The notes under the pieces: generated by a model
Database searches by the model: none
The model's input: the letters and a program-made list of their open reading frames with translations, nothing else
What the model was told of the DNA's origin: nothing
Shown here: positions 27,119 through 35,255 of the stretch, piece after piece
How positions within the stretch are numbered: position 1 is the first letter of the stretch
Layout: each line of letters starts with the position of its first letter
Assembly: GCA_035327565.1 (NCBI GenBank)
Contig: DAOLDB010000004.1
Location: forward strand, 1-64,000
Origin: JABDLO01 sp035327565
GTDB taxonomy: Bacteria > Bacteroidota > Bacteroidia > Chitinophagales > Saprospiraceae
Direction: 5' to 3'
Length of the DNA stretch: 64,000 bases
Program-made: the position numbers and the translations under genes

Positions 27119-27142
27119 TCCTCGATGAAATAACAAAAATAA

Positions 27143-27161
27143 AGAGGTTCAACCAACCTCT
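27143..27161 (-). terminator. Terminator-like hairpin just upstream of the peroxidase gene
   Basis: AGAGGTT/AACCTCT form a 7-bp stem with a 5-base loop; on the minus strand it is followed by TTATTTTTG. It lies 25 bp upstream of the peroxidase ATG, so if it works as a terminator it would attenuate transcription into that gene. The stem is short; treat as a weak candidate. Confidence 0.3.
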
Positions 27162-27291
27162 GCTATAAAACTACAAATTGTTTTCATTTTAATATTAAAC
27201 AAGGTGCTTTTCGTCCTGTTTTTCTTAAATATGTGAGCAGAAGCTTTCTGGAAAAATTGTACTCTAACCAAATAAAGGATACCTTTGCAAA

Positions 27292-27299
27292 GGATCATC
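27292..27299 (+). promoter_or_regulatory. Candidate -7 element TACCTTTG
   Basis: Full match to TAnnTTTG, about 75 bp upstream of the DUF4834 start. No well-spaced -33 element was found. Confidence 0.3.
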
Positions 27300-27373
27300 C
27301 ATAGCGGTAGTGTATTAAAATAAAACTAAATTTGATAATTGAGTATCCGGATTAGGTATAAATAGGATTGAAT

Positions 27374-27532
27374 ATGCTGATGAAATATTTGATATTGGGT
27401 TTTTTGGTCTTTGTTATTTACAGGTTTTTTTTGAAACCCAATCAATCCTCGGGGTTACCCGGCAATGAAAAGCCCTCCTTAAAAGACGATCACGACAAAA
27501 GTGAATATGTTGATTATGAAGAGGTAGAATAA
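27374..27532 (+). CDS. DUF4834 family small membrane protein
   Basis: A 52-residue gene read directly from the sequence: MLMKYLILGFLVFVIYRFFL is one N-terminal membrane segment, then a short polar linker, ending in KSEYVDYEEVE. A hydrophobic start with a terminal acidic (E)YVDYEEV is the pattern of Bacteroidota DUF4834 proteins. Function unknown; the acidic tail would face the cytoplasm or periplasm depending on topology. It sits 29 bp before the SDR gene, same strand, and may share its transcript. Confidence 0.7.
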   Translation: MLMKYLILGFLVFVIYRFFLKPNQSSGLPGNEKPSLKDDHDKSEYVDYEEVE

Positions 27533-27561
27533 ACTCTGTTTACAATTTAAACAGTCACTGT

Positions 27562-28335
27562 ATGATTTTTAAAAATGAACTTTTTAAAGATAAGGTGGTA
27601 TTGGTTACGGGGGGAGGAAGCGGCATTGGTCGGGAGACAGCACGCCAGTATTTACAATTAGGCGCCAGGGTGCATATTTCTTCCCGAAAAGAGGAACGAT
27701 TAAAAAAAGCGGTAGAAACTCTATCACAATGGGGGAAAGTGGAATATTTTCCTTGTGATATCAGAGAAGTTGAACAAATTGAAGCTCTGGCTCAAAAGAT
27801 AAAAAGAGAAGAAGGGAGGCTGGATATTCTCATCAACAATGCGGGAGGACAGTTCCCAACGCAAGCGGAAGACCTCAATAAAAAAGGTTGGGATGCTGTC
27901 ATTAATAATAATTTAAACGGCACCTGGTATATGACACATGTCATGGCCAGGCATTTTTTTATACCCCAAAAACAGGGGAGTATAGTTAATGTCATTGTCA
28001 ATATTTACCGGGGTGTACCTGGCATGGTGCATACCGGTGCGGCCAGGGCTGGAATTGACAATTTTACTAAAACCCTGAGTGTAGAGTGGAGCAAATACAA
28101 TATCAACATCAATGCCATTGCTCCAGGGATAATTTATTCTTCCGGATTGCAGCAATACCCGGAAAAACTTACCCGGGGAATCGCTGAAAAAATTCCTCTC
28201 AAACGGTTGGGGTCAGTGGAAGAGGTTGCCCAACTGATTTTGTTTACTACATCTCCCATGGCAACCTATATCACCGGAGAAACCATTTATATCGATGGGG
28301 GTTGGCGTTTGTACGGAGATATATATACAATGTAA
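27562..28335 (+). CDS. Short-chain dehydrogenase/reductase, dienoyl/enoyl-CoA reductase-like
   Basis: 257 residues with the SDR cofactor motif VTGGGSGIGRETARQY (17-32), a Ser-Arg-Lys stretch after beta-2 suggesting NADPH, and ILINNAGG. The classical YxxxK is missing: the segment reads GMVHTGAARAGIDNFTKTLSVEW, so Tyr is replaced by His and Lys by Arg, and the usual catalytic Ser position reads NVIVNI. HxGAA(K/R)AG is the pattern of the 2,4-dienoyl-CoA reductase (DECR/PECR) branch, in which catalysis does not use the standard triad. A role in unsaturated fatty acyl-CoA metabolism is likely. It is 33 bp upstream of prfA. Confidence 0.8.
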   Translation: MIFKNELFKDKVVLVTGGGSGIGRETARQYLQLGARVHISSRKEERLKKAVETLSQWGKVEYFPCDIREVEQIEALAQKIKREEGRLDILINNAGGQFPTQAEDLNKKGWDAVINNNLNGTWYMTHVMARHFFIPQKQGSIVNVIVNIYRGVPGMVHTGAARAGIDNFTKTLSVEWSKYNININAIAPGIIYSSGLQQYPEKLTRGIAEKIPLKRLGSVEEVAQLILFTTSPMATYITGETIYIDGGWRLYGDIYTM

Positions 28336-28353
28336 ATCTTTCGAAATTCAATG

Positions 28354-28361
28354 TAATTTTG
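28354..28361 (+). promoter_or_regulatory. -7 element TAATTTTG before prfA
   Basis: Full TAnnTTTG match ending 7 bp before the prfA ATG (28369), giving a very short leader. The -33 region is not convincing. Confidence 0.4.
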
Positions 28362-28368
28362 CCTGCCT

Positions 28369-29439
28369 ATGATCGATAAATTACAAGCCATTCAGGAAAG
28401 GTATTATTATTTAGAGGAAAAACTCTCCGATCCGGAAGTTGTCCGGGATATGAAACAATTTACCCGAATTAACAAAGAGTATAAGGATTTGCGGGAAATT
28501 GTAGAGGTTTTCCTGCAATATCGCGAAGTGATAGGCAATATTGAAACCTCAAAAAAAATGCTAAGGGATAGTGATCCTGAAATGAGAGAGATGGCTTCTT
28601 TAGAGTTGGAGGATCTGGAAGTCCGCAAGGAGGAATTGGAAGAGAAGATCAGGTTTTTATTGATCCCCAGAGACCCTGAAGACAGCAAGGATGTCATCAT
28701 AGAGATCCGGTCGGGTACCGGAGGAGATGAAGCCAGTATATTTGCAGGGGATCTTTTCAGAATGTATTCAAAATATTTTGAATACAAAGGGTGGAAAATG
28801 GAGATTCTTGACGTCAATGAAGGTACAGTGGGAGGATACAACAAGATTGTAATGGAAGTCTATGGAGAGGATGTATATGGCACACTTAAATTTGAATCCG
28901 GTGCACACAGGGTGCAACGTGTACCTAAAACGGAATCACAGGGGAGAGTGCATACTTCTGCCGCAACAGTGGCAGTATTGCCCAAGTTCGAAGAAGAAGA
29001 CATCAATATAAGAAAAGATGAGTTGAAAGTCGACACTTTCCGATCGTCGGGGGCAGGAGGTCAGCATGTTAATAAAACCGAATCCGGAGTTCGATTTACT
29101 CATTTACCTACAGGCATTGTTTCCGAAAGTACTGACTCACGATCCCAACACAAAAACAGAGAAATTGCACTTCAAAGACTTTATGTAAAAGTGAGAGAAG
29201 TACAAAAAGAAAAATCTTACGCAGAGGAAAAGGAAAAGAGGAAATCCCTTGTAGGTACCGGGGATCGTTCGGATAAAATAAGGACGTATAATTACCCGCA
29301 AAATAGAGTGACAGATCACCGCATCAATCTCACACTGTATAACTTAGACAGAATAATGGAAGGGCAGCTGGAAGAGATCATTGAGAAATTGCAGTTTGCT
29401 GAAAATACTGAAAGAATTAAAGAGGGAGCTTCCAATTGA
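28369..29439 (+). CDS. prfA: Peptide chain release factor 1
   Basis: 356 residues. The peptidyl-tRNA hydrolysis motif GGQ is at 230-232 in SSGAGGQHVNKTESGVRFTHLPTGIV, and the stop-codon recognition motif PxT appears as RVPKTESQGRVHTSAATVAVLP (PKT where E. coli has PAT). Together these assign RF1 (UAA/UAG) rather than RF2 (SPF). No frameshift signal is present. Length and start (M at 28369, right behind a -7 element) agree with the family. Confidence 0.96.
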   Translation: MIDKLQAIQERYYYLEEKLSDPEVVRDMKQFTRINKEYKDLREIVEVFLQYREVIGNIETSKKMLRDSDPEMREMASLELEDLEVRKEELEEKIRFLLIPRDPEDSKDVIIEIRSGTGGDEASIFAGDLFRMYSKYFEYKGWKMEILDVNEGTVGGYNKIVMEVYGEDVYGTLKFESGAHRVQRVPKTESQGRVHTSAATVAVLPKFEEEDINIRKDELKVDTFRSSGAGGQHVNKTESGVRFTHLPTGIVSESTDSRSQHKNREIALQRLYVKVREVQKEKSYAEEKEKRKSLVGTGDRSDKIRTYNYPQNRVTDHRINLTLYNLDRIMEGQLEEIIEKLQFAENTERIKEGASN

Positions 29440-29519
29440 TTTTCTAAAATAAAAGTCCATGATGTGATATCCCATAAATATTATTCATTATTGATTGAGG
29501 TATCAAATGTTCCGGATTT

Positions 29520-30428
29520 TTAATCCTCAGTTTTTTTAAAAATCAGATTATCCGATGTAAACTGATCAGGATGCGGATCTCTAAGTGGATCAAAAGGCAG
29601 TAATGAACCCCCATCATCTGCAAGAAAGGAGTGGTAGCCAGATTGTTGAAGGTATAGTGCAGCATTATAATAAGCAGATTCTGGCATCAGTGGAAAGTGC
29701 ATTTCCATGATGATAACAATGGATGGGTTTTCACACAATAGATTTACCATCCCTTTTAATACATTTTCTTCCCCTCCTTCAATATCCATTTTGATGAAAT
29801 CTGGTATAGTTTGGTTTTGTAAAAAAAAAGTATCCGATTTTAAACTTCTTACCACTTCAACATTAGAGCCTGACACAGGTATGGTTTTCGGAATGGTGGT
29901 ATTGGATTCGGAGTACAACCAGGGATAACAATATAGGATATTTTCACCGTCAATGTTTGAGACTATGGCCTGATGAGCCTGAATGTTTTTGTATTTCTGA
30001 ATGTTATTATTGAGATAATAAAAGGTCTTTGAAGCCGCTTCAAAAGAAATCACCTGGCCATGATTCCCGACTATATTGGAAGCAAGAAGAGAGTAAAAAC
30101 CAAAATGAGCTCCAATGTCTGCAAAACACTGACCGGACTTTAAATGGTTGAAAAGAAAAAAAGAGAGACGCACCTCAGAAGGATGAGATTTGCCTCCCGT
30201 AAGAAAAATATCCATTCCTGCGGGTAGATGGACATGCATGTTTTGGTTATAATAAGTGCGGGTTTTTATTTTAATACCTTTTCCAAAAATGGGATAGTGT
30301 ATCCTTTTGATATATTGAGCAATGACATACCTGACAGGCCGTTTTCTAAACCGGTACCAGGGCGATCCGTATGCTAAATTTTTATACTCATTCAAATCTT
30401 TTGGTAAAAAAGTCAATGTATTGTCCAT
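29520..30428 (-). CDS. FkbM family methyltransferase
   Basis: 302 residues. The SAM-binding motif is FADIGAHFGFYSLLAS, then GQVISFEAASKTFYYLNNNI and the family-typical FIKMDIEGGEENVLKGM, followed by IIMEMHFPL. FkbM-type enzymes methylate hydroxyl groups of sugars or small molecules. No sugar-nucleotide or polyketide genes surround it, so the substrate cannot be named. It faces prfA convergently. Confidence 0.88.
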   Translation of the reverse strand: MDNTLTFLPKDLNEYKNLAYGSPWYRFRKRPVRYVIAQYIKRIHYPIFGKGIKIKTRTYYNQNMHVHLPAGMDIFLTGGKSHPSEVRLSFFLFNHLKSGQCFADIGAHFGFYSLLASNIVGNHGQVISFEAASKTFYYLNNNIQKYKNIQAHQAIVSNIDGENILYCYPWLYSESNTTIPKTIPVSGSNVEVVRSLKSDTFFLQNQTIPDFIKMDIEGGEENVLKGMVNLLCENPSIVIIMEMHFPLMPESAYYNAALYLQQSGYHSFLADDGGSLLPFDPLRDPHPDQFTSDNLIFKKTED

Positions 30429-30531
30429 GGTTCAAAAATAGAAAAGAAACCATTTACAGACATTGTAACGGACGCCTTAATCAAAGGTTAATCAGACTGT
30501 GAAATATTGATATTCAGTTTCCAGTAATGAG

Positions 30532-31275
30532 CTAAATTATAATTCCGCCATCAATACTGTACACACTGCCTGTAATGAAACCGGCATTTTCAGAAGCAAG
30601 ATATGCATATAGCGAGGCCACTTCATCCGGACTTCCCATGCGATTTAAGGGGGATTTTGACTTCATCAGGGTGAATAATTTATCAGGCATAGTGCCTAAC
30701 ATCTCCGTTTCAATGAAGCCGGGCGCAATGGCATTGACGGTTATATTATGTTTTCCCAACTCCCGGGCCCAAACCTTAGTGAGCGCAATTACAGCGGCTT
30801 TTGATGCCGCATAATTGGATTGTCCAAAATTTCCATATAGCCCTACAACAGAAGAAGCATTGATGATTCTTCCATAATGGTTAGAGATCATTGAAGGGAT
30901 GAGTGCCTGGGCGCAATAAAATACCCCATTGAGGTTAACATTGATCACCTGGTGCCAGTCATTAAAAGACATTTTTTTTAGGGTAGCATCCCGTGTAATT
31001 CCAGCATTATTGATCAAAATGTCTACTTTTTGGAATGATTGAATTGTTTGTTCAGCAGCTGCATTGACTTGTTCAACATCGGCTACATCTACTTTGTAAT
31101 AGGATATTTTTCCCGGCAGACCAGAAAATTCACCCAACGTATTCCTGGCTTTATCTTCATCAATATCCCAAAGGATGCAAAGCCCATTCAGTGAAGCCAA
31201 TTTCCGGACAATTGCTTTACCAATTCCCTGTGAACCTCCCGTGATTACGCAAACTCTGTTAGTAAAGTCTCTCAT
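30532..31275 (-). CDS. FabG-like 3-oxoacyl/acetoacetyl reductase (SDR)
   Basis: 247 residues, complete SDR: VITGGSQGIGKAIVRKL (TGxxxGIG), LINNAGITRDATLKKM, catalytic SSVVGLYGNFGQSNYAASKAAV (Ser, Tyr-x3-Lys), NAIAPGFIETEM and the C-terminal SVYSIDGGI. ITRDATLKKM is shared by FabG and PhaB acetoacetyl-CoA reductases; sequence alone cannot separate them. No other fatty-acid synthesis gene is adjacent. It is divergent from the alpha/beta hydrolase locus that follows. Confidence 0.88.
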   Translation of the reverse strand: MRDFTNRVCVITGGSQGIGKAIVRKLASLNGLCILWDIDEDKARNTLGEFSGLPGKISYYKVDVADVEQVNAAAEQTIQSFQKVDILINNAGITRDATLKKMSFNDWHQVINVNLNGVFYCAQALIPSMISNHYGRIINASSVVGLYGNFGQSNYAASKAAVIALTKVWARELGKHNITVNAIAPGFIETEMLGTMPDKLFTLMKSKSPLNRMGSPDEVASLYAYLASENAGFITGSVYSIDGGIII

Positions 31276-31574
31276 GATTATCTACTTTTGTATTTCATTG
31301 AATAATATGCAATATTGTTGAATCTTAGCTTTAATATCATATTCAATAGTATTTTATTAACGATATCGAGGCTTTTGTCATAATAGACCGTAGTAAAGGA
31401 CTTTAGCTACTGATTATGAGCCCAATTAAAAGTATTTTTATTCAAAAAAGTAAAGCAAATACCCCCAATAGACATATCACATCAAAAGCATAATCCGCAT
31501 CCATCATACAATCACAATTTTATGTATGTTGTCGGAGGATTTATGTTAAATAAGAAATTAAATTTTTAAAAGTC

Positions 31575-32507
31575 ATGAAAAAATACAGGTTGACTATTGT
31601 GTTGCTTTCCTTACTTTCTTTTTCAGTGCTGGCTGGCCAACCCATTCAACGTATGGTTAATGGAGAAGTATATAAAATATATAATACAAAAATAGACAAA
31701 ATAGAGTTAGGATATATTGATGAAGGTCGGGGGGATACAATATTATTTTTCGTCCATGGATTAGGAAGTAATAAGATGGCATGGATCCAAAACATTACTG
31801 AACTTAAAAAATACTATCGTTGCATAGCGGTGGACTTGCCCGGATATCAGGATTCACCAGCCACAGAAGAAAACTATTCATTGATTGATTATGCACAACT
31901 TCTTTCAGCTTTTATGGGCAGGTTCTCCGGCAGAAAGATGCTTGTAGGGCATTCAATGGGGGGCCAGATTGCCATGTGGACGGGCCTCAGATTTCCAGAT
32001 CATTTGGATAATATCATACTGATTGCTCCTGCCGGATTGGAAAAATTTACTTCAGAAGAAGCCATCATGATGAAAAATACATACCGTTCGGAATTTTTTG
32101 CATCTATGAATGAAGCCCAGATTGAGGCCAGTATCAAAGCAAATTTTCATCAATTCCCTGAGAATGCACACTTTATGATCGAAGACAGAATGCATTTAAG
32201 CACCCAGCCGCAATATAAAAGATATGCTGAAATTGTCGCCGGTCAAATCCTTGCCATGCTCAATGAGCCGGTGCTTGGAAAAATTGAAGAAATAAAGACT
32301 CCGGTGCTCCTTGTTTTTGGCGTCCAGGATATGTTGATTCCCAACCGGTTTTTACACCCTGGTTTAACCATATACGAGTTGGCTACAAATGCAAAGGATT
32401 TTTTAACTGATTGCCATTTGGTAATGATTGACAACGGAGGTCATATGCTCCAATGGGAAAAAAGTAAAGAAGTGAATCAAGCAATTATGAATTATATTCG
32501 AAAGTAA
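31575..32507 (+). CDS. Exported alpha/beta hydrolase
   Basis: 310 residues with a signal peptide (MKKYRLTIVLLSLLSFSVLAG). Oxyanion motif FVHGLGSNKMAW, nucleophile elbow VGHSMGGQ, acid VFGVQDMLI and the late His in NGGHMLQWEK form the catalytic set of the epoxide hydrolase/esterase-like alpha/beta fold. It is probably periplasmic or surface-exposed. Placed 206 bp before a TonB receptor and near a second, cytoplasmic hydrolase and an acyl-CoA ligase, it may cut an ester or amide nutrient before or after import. Confidence 0.85.
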   Translation: MKKYRLTIVLLSLLSFSVLAGQPIQRMVNGEVYKIYNTKIDKIELGYIDEGRGDTILFFVHGLGSNKMAWIQNITELKKYYRCIAVDLPGYQDSPATEENYSLIDYAQLLSAFMGRFSGRKMLVGHSMGGQIAMWTGLRFPDHLDNIILIAPAGLEKFTSEEAIMMKNTYRSEFFASMNEAQIEASIKANFHQFPENAHFMIEDRMHLSTQPQYKRYAEIVAGQILAMLNEPVLGKIEEIKTPVLLVFGVQDMLIPNRFLHPGLTIYELATNAKDFLTDCHLVMIDNGGHMLQWEKSKEVNQAIMNYIRK

Positions 32508-32612
32508 GTCCATATCAGAATGATGGAATATAAAATACATAATATCAATAGAATATAATTGTTTATTCATTCATTTTCATCTTAAGTCTACCTTAGAATT
32601 GTTATTTGCCTA

Positions 32613-32644
32613 TTTGGTGTAATATTGTATTATTAATACATTTG
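32613..32644 (+). promoter_or_regulatory. Bacteroidota-type promoter of the TonB receptor gene
   Basis: TTTG (32613-32616) and TACATTTG (32637-32644) are separated by 20 bp, matching the -33 TTTG and -7 TAnnTTTG elements in sequence and spacing. It gives a leader of about 60 nt before the ATG at 32714. Confidence 0.6.
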
Positions 32645-32713
32645 GAACTGTAATATAATTCGATATTGAATTATTAGTTCATAATTAAATTTTGTAAAAT
32701 CACATTAATTGCC

Positions 32714-35146
32714 ATGAAAACGATATTCTTATTATTGTTCATTTCTTTGAGTTTCAGTGTCTGTCTATCGGGTCAGACTGCTACTCTTCAGGGAAGTGTT
32801 AAAGGGTCGGATCAGTCAGTATTAATTGGAGCGAATGTAATGATAGCCGGAACCTCTACGGGTACAGTTAGTGACCAGCAGGGTCATTTTATATTGACCG
32901 TTCCTGCGGGTCGTCAAATATTGAAAGTTACTTATATTGGATATAGTGATTGGACAAGGGAGATCCTTACTGAATCTGGCGATCAGATTTCCATTGATGT
33001 TCAAATGATTGAAGGTACAATTTTCGAGGAAATCATTGTATCGGCAAGCCGAAGGCCTGAAAAACTGACGGAGAGTGCAGCGACCATTCAAACGGTATTT
33101 TCAAAGCAAATTCTTGAATATGCAGGAAATCCAGCTGAATTGATTGCCCGTCAAAAAGGAATTGATTATTTCCGTGCGGGGATTGCTGTTCCTGCCTTCA
33201 ATATACGGGGATTTAATTCCAATTTTAATTCTAAAAACCTTCAGGTTACTGACGGAAGATTTGCAACGTTAATTGCTACAGGATTACCCATGGGCCCTCT
33301 TGATCCGGTAGTGAAGGAAGATATTGAGCGATTTGAAGTAGTATTGGGGCCGAATTCCACTTTATATGGCCCCAATGCGCATAATGGTTTGCTCAATACC
33401 ATAACAAGGGATCCCAGAACATCGGAAGAAACACTCATTACACTAAATCCAGGGGTAACAGGTGATGGCGATGCATTTTTCTCCGGACGTTTCAGACATG
33501 CCCAGGTGGTCAATGAAAAATTTTCATTCAAAGTATTAGGCGAATACACGGCGGCTAAAGAATTTGACTATGTTGATTCAGTATATATTGTAAGGGGGGG
33601 AGTGAGAGATGCATACGAAGAATTGGAGCTGGACAGGAATGTAAATTTTGCAAGATTAGGAGGAACATTTTATTATTCACCTAATAAGGATGTGGATATT
33701 ATTTACAATGGAGGATTCAGCAACAGCAACTTCCTTTCTGCTACAAATGTTGGAAGAAATCAGATCAAAGATTGGCAAATTGGTTTTCACCAATTGAAAG
33801 TTACCAGCAAAAATTGGTTTGCTCAGGTGGCTTATACTACCAGCCGTACAGACAGCACATACTCCATTGATGAAAGGACGAAACAATATTACCGCCTTTT
33901 GGATGCTGGACAATCCGATCAAGTAGCCAGAGGGCCATTGTCCTATGCCAGCGGGGCGCTTTTTCAGGATGCCTCCAACCGATGGAATGCTGAAATTCAA
34001 TATAATAACTCATTGGGTAAGTTGAATTTAATAACCGGTGTTCAATATCAACTGGATAAAGCAAATAGCCTGGGTACATATTTACTTGATATGGATGAAA
34101 ATGATTACATCGATGTGGGGCAGATAGGGGGATATGTTCATTTAACTCATGATTTTAGAGGGGGTTGGAGAGCATTGGCTGCTGCACGCTTTGATCATCA
34201 TGAGATATATGATTTTAATTTTATTCCGAAATTTGGAATATTGAAAATTGCAGAATTCAGTACATGGCGTTTGACCTATGGCAAAGGAATTGCAGCGCCT
34301 ACCATTCTCAATATGTTTGGAAACCTTTTCAATGGGTTGATATTAGGTAATGCAGAGGGATTTACTTTGGCTGATGGCAGAATAGTTGAGAAACAGCGAG
34401 TAGAAAAAATTCAAACTTTTGAGCTTGGATACCGGGGAAGAACTAAAGATTCGAAATTATTCATCGATGCCAATGCATACTATAATATTTCCGAGGATTT
34501 TCTCAGTCCGGTAACCGTAGTAGGGGTAGCAACACATCGTGGAGAAGTGCCTATGTCACAAGTTCAGTCAGGATTTAACATTTTCAATGGATTGGTCGCA
34601 ACTTATGTGAATTTTGGCAAGGTAAATACTTATGGATTGGATATAAGTACAACCTATTTGTTTACACCTAAATTCAGCGGCACACTCAATTATTCATATT
34701 TTGATTTTACATTCGATGAGGAAGATCTGGGCAATGATTTCAACAATGATGGTGTCGTGGATTTTCTTGATTTTCTTGTCAATGCACCTACACATAAAAT
34801 CAGTGGTATGCTTAGCTATTCTTCTTCCAAATGGTATGGGAGTATCTTTGGCAGGTGGGTACAGTCGTACAATTATTTTTCCAGTTTTCAGATTGCTTCT
34901 GAGACAATTCCAGGAAAAATATACAGAGGATTGCCGATTGTTGAAAATGCAAGGAGTGCCGACGCCTTTAACTATGGACCACTAGGTGGGTTTTTTACCA
35001 TGGATATGAGTATAGGAAGGCATATCAGTGAAAAAGTGCAAATTTCATTGGCTGCAACCAATGTCTTCAATACAGCGCTAAGAGAATTTACAGCTACCGC
35101 ACCTACGCGTGGATTATATACCATGGAACTGCGATTCAGATTGTAA
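32714..35146 (+). CDS. TonB-dependent outer-membrane receptor
   Basis: 810 residues: signal peptide (1-20), a CarboxypepD_reg-like domain (TATLQGSVKG...GTSTGTVSDQQGHFIL), a plug domain (EEIIVSASRRPEKLTESAATIQT; FEVVLGPNSTLYGPNAHNGLLN), then the 22-strand barrel ending TRGLYTMELRFRL with the required C-terminal aromatic strand. No SusD partner follows, so it is not a classic Sus pair. In one barrel loop (about residues 680-700) the sequence DFNNDGVVDFLDFL has the DxNxDGxxDxxD calcium-loop pattern. It should import a substrate processed by the hydrolases and ligase nearby. Confidence 0.93.
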   Translation: MKTIFLLLFISLSFSVCLSGQTATLQGSVKGSDQSVLIGANVMIAGTSTGTVSDQQGHFILTVPAGRQILKVTYIGYSDWTREILTESGDQISIDVQMIEGTIFEEIIVSASRRPEKLTESAATIQTVFSKQILEYAGNPAELIARQKGIDYFRAGIAVPAFNIRGFNSNFNSKNLQVTDGRFATLIATGLPMGPLDPVVKEDIERFEVVLGPNSTLYGPNAHNGLLNTITRDPRTSEETLITLNPGVTGDGDAFFSGRFRHAQVVNEKFSFKVLGEYTAAKEFDYVDSVYIVRGGVRDAYEELELDRNVNFARLGGTFYYSPNKDVDIIYNGGFSNSNFLSATNVGRNQIKDWQIGFHQLKVTSKNWFAQVAYTTSRTDSTYSIDERTKQYYRLLDAGQSDQVARGPLSYASGALFQDASNRWNAEIQYNNSLGKLNLITGVQYQLDKANSLGTYLLDMDENDYIDVGQIGGYVHLTHDFRGGWRALAAARFDHHEIYDFNFIPKFGILKIAEFSTWRLTYGKGIAAPTILNMFGNLFNGLILGNAEGFTLADGRIVEKQRVEKIQTFELGYRGRTKDSKLFIDANAYYNISEDFLSPVTVVGVATHRGEVPMSQVQSGFNIFNGLVATYVNFGKVNTYGLDISTTYLFTPKFSGTLNYSYFDFTFDEEDLGNDFNNDGVVDFLDFLVNAPTHKISGMLSYSSSKWYGSIFGRWVQSYNYFSSFQIASETIPGKIYRGLPIVENARSADAFNYGPLGGFFTMDMSIGRHISEKVQISLAATNVFNTALREFTATAPTRGLYTMELRFRL

Positions 35147-35162
35147 AAAGATTATTTTTCAT

Positions 35163-35225
35163 CTTTGATTTGTAGACTTTGATTTGATAAAATGAAACCA
35201 GATCTTACGGGTATATTACCAGATC
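35163..35225. repeat. Short direct repeats upstream of the ligase operon
   Basis: CTTTGATTTG occurs at 35163-35172 and 35177-35186 (14-bp period), and ACCAGATC at 35197-35204 and 35218-35225 (21-bp period, two helical turns). They fill the gap between the receptor stop and the ligase start, so they could be regulator sites or part of a weak hairpin. Confidence 0.35.
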
Positions 35226-35255
35226 CGGTCATTTTCTTTGCTGTAAATTATAGTT

